Part shown: positions 47,607 through 59,050 of the stretch, piece after piece | Layout: each line of letters begins with the position of its first letter | How positions within the stretch are numbered: position 1 is the stretch's first letter | DNA from: Phaseolus vulgaris | Taxonomy: Eukaryota > Streptophyta > Magnoliopsida > Fabales > Fabaceae | Assembly: GCF_000499845.2 (NCBI RefSeq) | Contig: NC_023749.2 | Coordinates: 1,025,030 to 1,089,029, forward strand | Direction of reading: 5' to 3' | DNA length: 64,000 nt | Made by a program: the position numbers and the translations under genes | Notes under the pieces: generated by a model | The model's input: the letters and a program-made list of their open reading frames with translations, nothing else | Database searches by the model: none | What the model was told of the DNA's origin: nothing

Positions 47607-50600
47607 TCATGCCTGATCAGGGCCACTGGGGAGCTCCTCGTAGCCATCATGGTGGGTGGCGACGTAGGTGCTGGATGGAACTGGAATGCACTTTAGGACA
47701 ACAGAAACAACTAAACTTGCAGCACCAATCATCACGCTTGCTAGCCATAGTTCCCGGCTCAGAGGTACCGTTTGGGCAAAAGCACCCAGATATTGAACTA
47801 TCAAGACTTGAGAGCATATCGTTACACCCATCACTATCAAGAAAACCCAGCTGCTTAACATGCCTTCAAACACATTGATCTTCTCCATGTCACGGCTGTT
47901 TATCTCGTTGAACACCTATTCATCACACAGATGTTGTTTTCAATCACAGGAGTTGCTTACTATCTGCCTCAGCATCCATGGAAATTATCGAAGCAATCCT
48001 ATTATACTTATTAAGAATTTGATTTAAGTCTAACTTAACCTCTTAAAACTGGTTTATAAGATGAGGTTTATACCTACGTATATATACTACTAAATGTTCT
48101 AATCTCTAGTCGACGTATGATCTCCAAGACACCCCCAAGTCAAGACTGTAGGTCATCCATTATTATTGGACTGTTATCGGACCATTCATAATATGTTGTT
48201 CCAGATATAAATTGTCACTCTTGATATCACTCCTATCGTGAAAGAGTGTGTTGTAGATCTTACATCGACTAGAAATTAGAACATTTCATAGTATACTTTA
48301 TACGTTGATTTTATGAGATTAAGTTAGGTTAAAATCCAATTCTTAACCGGAATTGAGAATCTGGGAATAGGAATGAGGAACAAATATGTTTTAATATTAA
48401 TATAGAAGTATGTTAACTGATGTGTTACCTGACAAAATACAAAGGTGTTGAATATGACGGTATTCAGAAGTACGGTAGTATCAGGTCCATTGAGCTTGAG
48501 GATCTGTTCACCACGAAATTTGAGAACCAAAAGGACGATAATTTGATAGATGCTCTGACCAATTATGTTCCTCCACATGATCCTGGTGATGAATTTGGCG
48601 TTCTTTCCAATGGGTGGCCTCTTCATAAGCCCATCATGGGGAGGTTCTGTAGCCAGAGCCAACGCGCCGAGAGTGTCCATGATCATGTTTACCCAAAGCA
48701 TTTGAACAGCACTAAGAGGAGCAGAGCCTGAAGTGAATTTCTGCTGTGATTAGTCATCTGAATTGAACCAATTATTTAGCTATGAACTGAAAAGCTAGTT
48801 GTGCGTATTACCTGACACGCAGGCTGAAACGAAATTCAGCATGAGAGCTACAACATTAACTGTTAACTGGAACTGAACAAACTTTTGTATATTGATATAA
48901 ACAGCACGGCCCCATCTGGTAACCTTCACTATGGTTGAGAAGTTATCATCCATTACAATCACATCCGCGTTCTCTTTTGCAACCTGGAGAAGATCGAGGT
49001 TAACAGTGCTTAATAACACACCATGCTATGTAAAATAAGTGACCAAGCCACTAGAATCAGATGCTAAATGTGTTCTAGTTAAAGATACAATGCAAGCAGA
49101 AAACGGCACATAATCTCAGATAGAACAATAAATGGCTGCAGTAACAAACCTCTGTCCCTGCAATGCCCATAGCAAGTCCAATATCAGCCTCATGCAACGC
49201 TGGGGCATCATTGGTTCCATCCCCAGTTACTGCCACAACCTCATTAAAATCCTCCCTCAAAAGGGTCACTAGTTTGTGCTTGTCAAGGGGCAAGGATCGG
49301 GCCATAACCTACACACACCAAGAAACAAATTTGTAAATGCATTATCCTTGCTAAAACATTCAAAGGAGTACCCAGTGAAGAGTAATCTAGACCTGTATTT
49401 TTGGTATTATCTTTTCCAATTCTTGCGGGGACTTGTTCCGGAAATCAGGTCCCTCTATCGCGATGCCATCAGTCAATATGCCGCATTCTCTAGCTATTGC
49501 TTTAGCAGTGTTTATGTTGTCACCAGTCACCATTCTAACCACAATGCCAGCTTCTAAACAAGTCTTCACAGCTTCTTTCACTCCAGGCCTCACTGGATCC
49601 TTGATCCCAACAATAGCTATCAAAGTGTATTTGTCCTCAGGAATACCATCACTCTTGGAAGATTCTTCAATATCCTTGAAGGCAATGCAGAGTGTTCTCA
49701 GAGCCTCAGAAGCAAAACCGTTGATAACTTCTGTGATGCTACTCTTTTGCTGTTCGTTCAAAGAGACCACTCTGCCCTCTTCGTTGACAACTCGGTCGCA
49801 CATTTCCACAATCAATTCTGATGCTCCTTTGCAAAATGCTCGATACTTGTAGGTGGTGCCACCGGGAAGAGCCACCATCACTGACATCTTTTTTCTGATC
49901 GAATTGAAAGGCTCAACCTTCACTATTTTATACTTGTTGTTGTAAAACTTGGAATCACCTCCCAAAAGCAAGCCAAATTCCAACAGTGCGGATTCTGTGG
50001 GAGTACCCATGATCTTGTTCTTTCCATCCACCCCTTTGACTATCTCTGAGCCAGTGTTCTGGAATATCGATTGCAAAAGAAGATCAAACGTTTGTTCAGA
50101 AATCAAGGGCTTCAACACATTTTCACTTTTAATGGCCTTAGTTTGTCCGCAAATCCATATCTTGTCTACAACCATGTGATTTGTAGTCAAAGTCCCAGTT
50201 TTATCAGTGCAAATGCAGCCTGCTGAACCCATGGTCTCGCATGCAGAGAGATGCCTCACCAGTGCCCTGTCATTCATCAATTTCTTCATTGCAAATGCAA
50301 GGCTCAGTGTGACTGCCAGAGGAAGCCCCTCGGGAACTGCCACAACTATGATAATCACAGCCGTGGCAAAGAAATTCAGAAGGTTTGATGCATCATTCAA
50401 AGACCATTTTGTGATCTCATCGTGAGCTATTTTCCCCCACAAAAACCTGCCCGTCAGAACCATGAATGTTACCAGGGCAAAACCCAAGCCTATCTTCCCA
50501 ATAATGGTTGCAACTCCATTTAGTTTGACCTGAAGTGGCGTCTCATCATCTCCTCCTTCGTTCAGAGTATCCATCAATCTCCCCCATTCCGTCCTCACAC

Positions 50601-53600
50601 CAACGGAAGTGACCAACATCTTAGCAGACCCATCTTGCACTGTGGTCCCAGATAGAAGAAAAGGCCTCCGATCATCAATATTTACAGCGTCGCTCTCACC
50701 TGAGAGAGTTTTTTTTTATCAGCAAAGATTAAACTAATCAATTAAAAGACACTTTAGGAATGTGACAACCCAAATAAGAAAACAAACCACAAGAAAACTC
50801 ACCTGATAGAGTTGATTCGTCTATTAATAAGCCGAAACCAGATATCAACAACCCATCTGCAGGAACTATGTCTCCTATTGAAAGATGGACTATGTCTCCT
50901 ATCACTATATCATGAATCAAAACTTTTTGCCTTCTACCGTCTCTTGTAACTTGAATGCTCACATTTTTCTTTTCTTTATCCAAGTCCTTGAATTGCAAAG
51001 ACTGTCTATAGTCACTGATCGAAGTGACAAACACCACTAAGAGAATAGATAGTATGATTCCCACTCCATCGTACATACCTTTCGGCCAACCTTCGGTTAA
51101 AATTCCAACACCTACTGAAACCAGAGAGCATGCCATGAGGATGATCAGAGTTAAGTCCTGCATGGCATCCCAAACGAACATCCAGAAGCTTCTGGGGGGC
51201 TTCTCGGTGTGGCGGTTGAAACCATAGATGTTTTGTCTGTGCTCCACATCGACTGAGATAACGCCCTCTTGCAAGGACACACGAACAGCCCTTGCTACTC
51301 CTTCCAATCCTTCGTAGCGTTCTAAACATTTCTTGTCATGGGACCGAACAATGGAGGCTAGTTCGTCGGGCTCGATTTCGAAGCCTGCTTCCTGAGTCTC
51401 TTTTGAGAGCATGTAACCGAGACTACCACCGCTGTCGCTGCCGGCGACACCGTCACCTCCGCCGCCACCTTTACCTCCGCCGTCACCAGTACCGCGGCTC
51501 CCAGCTGGATGAGAAGGAAAAGAAAAAAATGTAACAAAACAGCGAGTGAAAAACAATAGGGTGAATGAAAGTGCATACCGTTAATAAAATGCAACGCTGC
51601 TTTTTGCACATAGAGAGCCACCCTTATTTTTTCCTGGTCAAGATAGTTAGAGCATATGCAAAGTGTGTTAGGGCAACTGATAAAAAATCCATGTCGTTCA
51701 ACGTTTTGAAAGGTATGTATGTATATGTAAGCTCATCGAATTTTCATCCTGCATGTGCTTTCTGCTAACAGCTTACTGATAGATATTGCATTTTTTATTC
51801 ACTTCAATAACCATTTTCATAGTGCCAGAGATTAAGTATAACAGTTCCTTAGATAAACAAAAAGCACACAACTAGACGTAAAATTTACTCACCAATCTAA
51901 AAAAATGAGAACTGTGACACTAGAAAAGAAAAATAAAGGAACGATAATTTGGTGAAAGAAATATCAGTGGATACAATTAATATTCTTCAAAATAGAAGTG
52001 GGAATATAGAGGAAAAGATCAATTCTGCTATGAAGACATCATTGGACTAAATTTTTCAACAGCTAAATACATGCATGAACAGCCTATATCAGTATCTCCA
52101 ACATATATGATCATGTAAAGTTCATTTGCATGACATTGGTAACAAATTTGATATTACTTTTACTAAATTAAATATAATAGTTAATGTGTGAAGCATTAAG
52201 GTACTTTACATATATATGCTATATGCAATATAAAAAAGCAAAGATATACCCTACTTTGAGTCCTTTATTCTTTACCCTTGGTGTTTATTCTTTAGTTTTT
52301 ACCAGTGTCTCTCGTGTTTTCTTCTTTGCCCTGATTTTATAACGTTTCATACTATTTATATTACTATAGAAGATGAGAGGTTAGAAACTGTATGCTTAGG
52401 AGTTATATATGCAGTCCCTGGTTTAGTAGAACAATACAATTGTGTTATAGCATTCTGAATAATTTGATGGATCGTCTTAGTTCTTTTAATAATAAGAGTG
52501 TAATAATATATGGGCAATCATATACGAAACTCTCATTTAATATTTATTTATTTTATATATATGTGTGTGAGAGAGAAGAAGAAGTTAACAATTTTTTTTT
52601 TATCAGCAGAAGTTAACAATAATTCGTGTGTATCCTAAACAAATTTGTCCAAGAAAATTAACTTGGAGAAGTTATACCAATTATCTTATGCATTTGGTTC
52701 TTTTTTTAGCTATATAATCATTTGATTTCTCTTGTCTTGTTATCGACCTAATGTGAAAAGAAAATTTGTTGTCATCCTTGAAAGAGAAATTGTATTGTAC
52801 TCATTAATTATTTTTAATGGATGTTTTTACTTGATCAAGTCTCGTGGATTTTTCTTTCATATCAAGGTGTTTTCTTACGTTAAAAGTTTTGGTGCGTGAT
52901 GGTTTCCTTCTTTTGTTTGATGCATCACATTGTTTTGCCTATTATTATCTTTTGTTGTTTGATATTTTTCCAGAGCTTACTATTATTTACAAAGAAGAAT
53001 TCATCTGAATTTTACTTCCGCTTGTTATTTTTATTTATAAATGTACAAACAAGGCTAGTTGATTTTGTAGAGATATTTTTACTTGTGGTTAATGTTTTGA
53101 AACAAAGTTGTACTTGCTTTGACAACAAGTTTAAATTTAGAAGTTGACCATCTTGATGTAAAAACAACATTGTTTCATGGAGGATTGGAGGAAGAGATCT
53201 ATATGGAACACTATGAAGGTTTCACAGTCAAAGGTAAAAAAAAGCTTGTTTGTAGTTTAAGGAATGACTTAATGGATTCAAACAAGCTCCAAGATAATGG
53301 TATAGAAATTTTTTTCTTACATGTATGATAAGACTTGTTCTGATCATGGTATTTTTGTGATGAAATTTTTTAGTGAAAAATTTATTATTCTTTTGCTCTA
53401 TGATGATGACATGTTTATTGTTGGTAATGACATAAACAAGATTCAAAATCTTAAAATGGAGCTAAGCAAATCTCTTGTTGTAATGAAGATTTAGGTTCTA
53501 CAAAACAAATCCTTGACATTAAAATTAGTTGATACAGGAAGATGGAAAATTGGGGATATAATGGGCACCCCACTTGCAAGTCACTTCAAGTTGAGCTCAA

Positions 53601-55190
53601 AACAGTGTCCATATTCATTTACATTTGGTAGTTTAATGTGTGCTATGGTGTGTGTATGTTCAAACATTACCCATGTTGTTGGGGTTGTTATTCGTTTCCT
53701 TGTTAATCATATTGAAAAGAGCATTGACAAACTCTAAAGTGATTACTCATGTATCTCAAATCTATTTCTGGAGTTTGATTATGTTTTGGAAGTGGCAAGC
53801 CTTTATTTAATGGTTACGCAAATGCATATATAACTAATGATGTGGGTTCTACTGGTTCATGACAATCTGACTACAAACTGTTCTATATTCTATAAAGACA
53901 AAATATATTGTTGTTATAAAAGTTGCTAAAGAGTTTTTGTGAATGCTTAAATTCCTACAATTTGTATTGCTATATATTGTCAAATGCAATCCATCTGAAC
54001 AATAACAAAGCAAAACATATTGACGTATGATATCATTGAATATGTGGTGCATTAGAGATGAAATAATTATGATTACAAAAGATCCATACATATGATATGA
54101 GAATGACTTAGATATGACGACAAAGATCTTACATATTGAAAAACTTGCCATATGCAGGGAGAAAGAGTTTGGTTGACTACTACCCTAATTATGAAAGAGC
54201 TATCAGATTAAAAGTTTTGGTGTCTTCTTGTTTTCCTTTTTTTGGTTTGGTGTATCTCATTCTTTTTACTGTTTCTTGTTTGATATTAAGGAAAGAAGTG
54301 AACCCTACTTGAGACAGCTATACAATACTACATTAGAAAAATATTTAGGTGAGAAAGTATATGTTCTTAATTGGAAAACCCTACTTGAGACAACTATATA
54401 ATACTAAATATAATAATCTCTCACAACAGAAATTCAAACTCACTGTGTCCTGGAAAGGTAACCTTCTAATAAACTCAAAAAAAACTCAAATTTTTTAATA
54501 TATATATATGTATATGTATGCATGTATATAGGTTTAAAATACCTCCAAAAAGATAAAGTTGGCGAGAGAGAAATTTTTTCAATCACTATATCAGAACCCT
54601 TAAATCTTGATCAATTAAGTTTTGATAAAAAAAATACAAGTAAATTTGGCCGTGATCCTGTGGCGGAAGGAAAACACCGTTTCCAAGGTAGAATTTGGCG
54701 ACAACGTGAGAAAGAAGCTCCGACGACACTACGTTAACTGGTTTAATAAGGACTTAATTACACTAAGAACTAGTTTCATTGCTCGCTACGCTATGTGCCT
54801 GCATTTTCACCGAGAAATTTCATGGAACATGGACATTCGCAAAAGGAGCAAAACCAATCGGATATTGATCCAGTGTGAGTTTTTCTGAAGCGGAAAATGG
54901 TAAAACAGATACGCACATGTATGAACAGCGGAATCGTTATTTGATCCAAAAGCGAAAAGGAATTCAGAGAGATTAATTAGGTATTGAAATGGAAAGCGGA
55001 AGAGAGGAAGGAGTACCTGGAGCTTCCTACGCTTGTGTTCGGCTTCCGCGCGCTGGGCGAGATTGGCGACCATGCGGAAGCGGCGGCGGGGATTTTTGAC
55101 GACGGCGACGGCGGATCTCCATCGGCGGAGCGCGGACTCGGAAGGGTTCTTCGGCTGGACGCTGAAGTTTTCTCTGAGGTACTTCTCCAT
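47607..55190 (-). CDS. autoinhibited P-type Ca2+-ATPase, ACA4/ACA11-like (8 exons)
   Basis: P2B-type calcium pump that exports Ca2+ from the cytosol using ATP and is activated by calmodulin. Exons in coding order: 55017-55190, 51579-51633, 50803-51504, 49393-50699, 49150-49308, 48812-48983, 48429-48727, 47607-47915; 1058 residues, all GT-AG, phase continuous. Visible features: a basic N-terminal regulatory region (RRWRSAV...KNPRRRFR) expected to bind calmodulin; SGES in the actuator domain; PEGLPLAV in the membrane; the phosphorylation motif DKTGT at about residue 475; TGDN and TGDGTNDAP hinge motifs; a C-terminus ending [12 protein letters not shown]. That tail and [17 protein letters not shown] are typical of ACA4/ACA11, which in Arabidopsis act at the vacuole. 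Odd: a Gly-rich insert, about residues 77-107. Intron 1 (3.4 kb) holds a Copia relic, and the intron before the last exon holds TRIM LTRs. Confidence 0.93.
48018..48350. mobile_element. TRIM with inverted LTRs in a Ca2+-ATPase intron
   Basis: A minus-oriented LTR (about 48018-48135) is followed by a stretch resembling the TRIM interior (ATCGGACCATTCATAATAT, then ATCGTGAAAGAG), then a plus-oriented LTR starting TGTTGTAGATC at about 48251. Tail-to-tail LTRs imply rearrangement or nested insertion. No coding capacity. Confidence 0.5.
53090..54180 (+). pseudogene. Ty1/Copia polymerase remnant in Ca2+-ATPase intron 1
   Basis: Fragments of the 3' half of a Copia pol in the correct order but in several frames. 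Reverse-transcriptase motifs: [24 protein letters not shown] (about 53135-53205, close to the consensus LDVKTAFLHG) and [13 protein letters not shown] (about 53394-53430, the YVDD box region). RNase H motifs follow: [11 protein letters not shown] (about 53680-53715), then relics near 53790-54060. Stops and frame changes abound. It lies opposite to the host gene. LTRs were not identified. Confidence 0.7.
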
Positions 55191-55523
55191 TGCTATCCAC
55201 TGATCACTCAGCTCTCTTCATTCACAATCACTCTCTTCTTTTACTATTGTGATTTGATTCAGAAAAACGATAGGAGGAAGAGAATCAAAGAAACTTTCAA
55301 ACGCAACGCCGAATATGGCGCCAACAAGAGAGAGAAACACCTTCTACATGCATAAATTAACTTTTTTACAATCCTCTAACATTTATATATAATTATATTG
55401 ATTTAGATAATTAATGACATTTCTTGATAATTAATTAACGTGACTTACTAAATTCGTAATAATAAACATATAAATTAATTTTAAACTTTTTTTTGTTCTG
55501 TTAAATGTGAAATGCATGTTTTT

Positions 55524-55529
55524 CACGTG
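55524..55529. promoter_or_regulatory. G-box (CACGTG) in the divergent ACA/BBX intergenic region
   Basis: CACGTG within TTTCACGTGGG, 267 bp upstream of the B-box gene start and 334 bp upstream of the Ca2+-ATPase start on the other strand. G-boxes bind bZIP (HY5-type) and bHLH (PIF-type) light regulators, which fits a BBX target. Occupancy is inferred. Confidence 0.5.
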
Positions 55530-55795
55530 GGTAATTGAAAAGGCGTAAAGAGTGGTGAAAAATATCTAGTCACAGAGTGGGCACTTATCTTCTTTGGTGC
55601 AGTTTCGTCACCGAGAATTGGCGTTGGAGAAGAGCTTTTCGCGGGAGAAAAATCTCCGGAGAAATCGGCGAAACGAGAATGTTGATAAAAAGACGGCAAC
55701 AAGGTAACGCAGCAGAGGTTGAGGGAAGAAAACGGAAGCGGCGGTTGCAGGATTTCACAGAGAGAGAGAGAAGAAGAAGAAGAGAAGAGAGTGAA

Positions 55796-56158
55796 ATGGA
55801 GGAGTCGTGCGCGATGTGCGAGAAGAGGGCGGTGATGCTGTGCGAATCGGACCAGGCGAAGCTGTGCTGGGAGTGCGACGACAAAGTTCACGGCGCCAAT
55901 TTCTTGGTGGCGAAGCATTCGCGCGTGCTTCTGTGCCGTTCGTGCTATTCCCCCACTCCCTGGAGAGCCTCCGGCACCAAACTCACACCCACCGTCTCCT
56001 TCTGTCAACCTTGCGTCGCGAATCAGCATGCCAGGTTGCACCGATTGGTCAACAATGTCTGCCAACACCACAAAGAAGAAGGGGAGAACGAACCGCCCCC
56101 GGTCTCCTCGGCTTCCGCCACGTCATCACCTCACAGTGCTTCCAGTTTATCAGACTGA
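55796..56158 (+). CDS. short B-box zinc-finger protein, BBX28/29-like
   Basis: Intronless 120-residue protein with one complete B-box: C5, C8, C16, D19, C24, C27, H32 and H41. A second cysteine set (C47, C50, C70, C73) surrounds the PTPWRASG segment, as in BBX28/29-type proteins. The tail (HHKEEGENEPPP, then Ser/Ala-rich) is short, with no CCT domain and no recognisable VP motif. B-box proteins act in light signalling by protein-protein contacts; short single-B-box members often act as dominant-negative microproteins. The frame is open upstream to an ATG at 55577, but those 73 residues are Arg-rich, low in similarity and cross a purine repeat, so MEESCAMC is preferred. It is divergent to the Ca2+-ATPase, and its 3'UTR is interrupted by a Mutator-like element 31 bp after the stop. 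Confidence 0.85.
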   Translation: MEESCAMCEKRAVMLCESDQAKLCWECDDKVHGANFLVAKHSRVLLCRSCYSPTPWRASGTKLTPTVSFCQPCVANQHARLHRLVNNVCQHHKEEGENEPPPVSSASATSSPHSASSLSD

Positions 56159-56189
56159 GAAATAACTCTTTCTCCATGGATTCCCCATG

Positions 56190-57484
56190 GGGTTTTTCAA
56201 TAAAATGGTGTATTTTTTTTTCATATTTACATAAATGGACAAAAGTTAAAAAAATTACAGTGGGCAATTTTTGGTCAAAGTTGCCAATGGTGTAGGCAAC
56301 ATCAATTAAATTTGTTAATCTTTCCATTTTTTTTTTTTAATTAAAGTTTCTAACTGCATTGGCAACTCGGCAATTTCACTCCATTAAAGTTGCCAACCGT
56401 ATTGGCAAGTTCAGTTCATTTTTTTTAAATAATTAATTTTGTTAAAAATTAAAAAATTTATATAATAATAATTTTTAAAATTAAAACTATTAAAACTAGT
56501 TTTTTGTTTTCACAAGAAACAAAGTTACCCAAGATTAAGTTGGATTAAAAATAAGTTGTGTAATAAATATAATATATTTAGTATTTTTTAAATATTAAAA
56601 TTAAAAATACTTTTGTTGTTTTTAAAAAATTGAAATTATATTGATGAAGTAACATTTATAGTTGATATAGTTATAAATAAATAGGTTAGTGTTTAACAAT
56701 ATTTATAAAATAATAAATAAGTACAATTCATACATGATTATAAAATAGAGATGTAGGAAAAGTTGTCATTTACAACTCGTTTGCATAATGAAATGGATCA
56801 ACCAATTCAAAACAAGCCAAAAAAATGTTCTTACTGTCGCAATGAAGGTCATAACAGAGGAAATTGTCCATTTAGACAGTAGAATCATCCTTTGTAATGT
56901 TGTTATCAAATATTTTAATATCATCTTCTTTTCATGACTTCTATTCAATATTTTCATTTATTTTTCATAAATACATTTTCATATTTAACAATATTTAAAA
57001 ATATTTAACAACTTTAAAAATATTTAAAAATATTTAACAACTTTAACAATATTTAAAAAATAGTAAATATTTTTAATTTATCAAACAACTCATTTTTAAT
57101 CCAATTTATTTAAAATTATTGTAAAAAAATAATTTTAATTATTCAACTTTATATACCATTTACTTAAATTAAATTAAATTAAATTTGATATTATAATTAA
57201 TTGTCATTTTTAAAAATATTATTTATATATTTTTATTTCCAAAAATATTAATTGTCATTTATATAAAAAAATATGAACTGAACTTGCCAATACGGTTGGC
57301 AACTTCAATGGAATAAAACTGCCAATTCAAAATCCAATTTTATTTACACTGGAGAGATTAACAAATTTAATTGATGTTGCCTTCACCATTGGCAACTTTG
57401 ACCAAGAATTGCCCAGTAATATTTTTAACTTTTGCCCATTTAAGTAAATATGAAAAAAAAATACACCATTTTTGTGAAAAACCC
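56190..57484 (+). mobile_element. Mutator-like element with long TIRs and 9-10 bp target duplication
   Basis: A 1295-bp element. Terminal inverted repeats of about 220-240 bp begin GGGTTTTTCA; left 56190 to about 56430, right about 57262 to 57484, sharing AAAATGGTGTATTTTTTTTT, GGTCAAAGTTGCCAATGG and TTGCCAACCGTATTGGCAAG. Flanks are ATTCCCCATG (56180-56189) and ATTCCCATG (57485-57493), a target duplication of the size expected for MULEs with one base lost. The interior is AT-rich and deleted apart from a relic zinc knuckle. Confidence 0.85.
56757..56882 (+). pseudogene. relic of MULE transposase C-terminal zinc knuckle
   Basis: An open stretch of about 40 codons ends KKCSYCRNEGHNRGNCPFRQ and stop. 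It contains C-x2-C-x4-H-x4-C, the CCHC knuckle found near the C-terminus of MURA-type transposases. A stop precedes it, and the catalytic domain is missing. Confidence 0.65.
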
Positions 57485-57493
57485 ATTCCCATG

Positions 57494-58851
57494 TAAGGCT
57501 CTCTTTAGCCACAAAAACATCTTGCAACAATTTCTTCAATTTTGTTTCGATCACTGTTACTGTTTGTTGTGATTTTGGTTATAGGATGGGAAAGCGTGTT
57601 CTTCGTGAGAGATGCTTAGGGTTGAAACTTGTATCTTCTCTGCAACTGAGTAAGTAAAGTGGTGAATCTGAATTATTTTTACAGGTAGATTTAGTTTTGT
57701 TTTGGCATTGAATTTGTACTGAATCGCGCTCAAAATAACTCCGTGATTCACGATTCATCATATATATCAACCATGTACATATCTTTTCATTCTTCCTTTT
57801 CGCCACCTTTACCCTACAATATTGGAACACAAAGGTTCATTACTTTTTTCTTTCTCTTCGTTGAATACATGTTTTTAATACTCACATAACATTCGCCTTC
57901 AATGTCAGTCAAAATTTATAAAATTGTAATTAATGGATTTCTCCTATAATTTATATTTTGTTTGATATTAAATATGAATTATCAAAAATGTGGTGGAGAA
58001 TGTATTATTACTCTGTAATTTATTCATTAGGGTTGGAGATAAACTTGTTCCTGTATTGGAAAAGGTATGATCATCCTAAAAAGTTATATATAATTCTTGA
58101 TGTTAATATGATAGTTTTAAATATAAATATATATAATAAAAGATAAATTTATAACAAAATAATATGAAAAAATATTAAAATAATAGTATAAAAAAATGGA
58201 TTTTCAGGAAATATATACAAAAGTAAATGTAGTATAGAAAACAAATTTTGCATGGATTTTGTGTCCAGAAAGAAATTCCCAGTTCCTGAAGTAAGGGAAA
58301 ATTATGATTGAGAACAGAAAAAAATTAGTTTATCTTCAAAGAACATTCAAATTATCCAGAGAACATACAAATAAAGAAAACTTCAAAGTGCAGAGAACTC
58401 AAAACAACATGGTTCATTACAAAAGCAATTAATCAAATGAACAAAATTTGTATCACTCCTTTGTAAATTATAAATTGACGTTTTTCATTGTCAAAGTAAC
58501 ATCTTTTTCTCACTCTCCTGTAAGAAATGAGAGTTAAGAACATCACCATGTACCCAATATGCAAAATTGTGAGAAACCTTTAAAGATCATTAGATGATAA
58601 CATTATGATTATTATCAACAAAGTTGTTTAAAATTACTCCATTATTATTAAAGATCAATAATTAAACTATGATCAAATGTTTATATAATAATTATAATTA
58701 AATTAAATAGATTATACATTATCTTGTATTTTTTTCTATTTTATATTATTATCTTGTGTCTCTTGCAATAAAGAGCGTCACTGGGCCTTGTTTGTACATT
58801 TTGCAAAAATAACCTCAAGGAATGGGCCTCTTTATACCTTACATATTAGGA
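57494..58851. other. intergenic region between the MULE and the TGCACC repeats
   Basis: The first part is probably the displaced remainder of the B-box 3' flank. No gene recognised; short frames at 57557-57830 show no family motif. Confidence 0.4.
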
Positions 58852-59050
58852 TTTCTTCTTGCACCCCATTTTCCCCTTCTGCACCCCATTAAATATGAAA
58901 ATTCTCTTAACCACCCACATCGAGTGCACATGGACACTATTGGAGTGTAGAAAGAAATGACCTTTACATCTAAGCTCCTTTGAATAATTAATTAACATAT
59001 GCTTTTGTTATACTTGCACCCCATGATTACTATCTGCACCTCATATCAAC
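58852..59050. repeat. cluster of TGCACCCCAT motifs, degraded TGCACC-ended element
   Basis: TTGCACCCCATTTTCC, TCTGCACCCCATT, GTGTAGAAAGAAATGACC, TTGCACCCCATGAT and TCTGCACCTCATA occur within 200 bp. They match the termini of the elements at 13878-14521 and 29436-30112, so this is probably a pair of broken copies. Confidence 0.45.

Noticed and set aside
49433..50425. Antisense open frames across the Ca2+-ATPase exons
   Set aside because: Shadows of a long, well-supported exon on the minus strand; no independent family match.
54622..54888. 88-codon open frame in Ca2+-ATPase intron 1
   Set aside because: Somewhat less AT-rich than surroundings, but no recognisable domain and no splice structure to support a nested gene.
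55577..55795. Extending the B-box protein by 73 residues to the ATG at 55577
   Set aside because: The extension is Arg-rich, crosses an AGAGAGAG tract and has no B-box family similarity; family members start close to the first cysteines.
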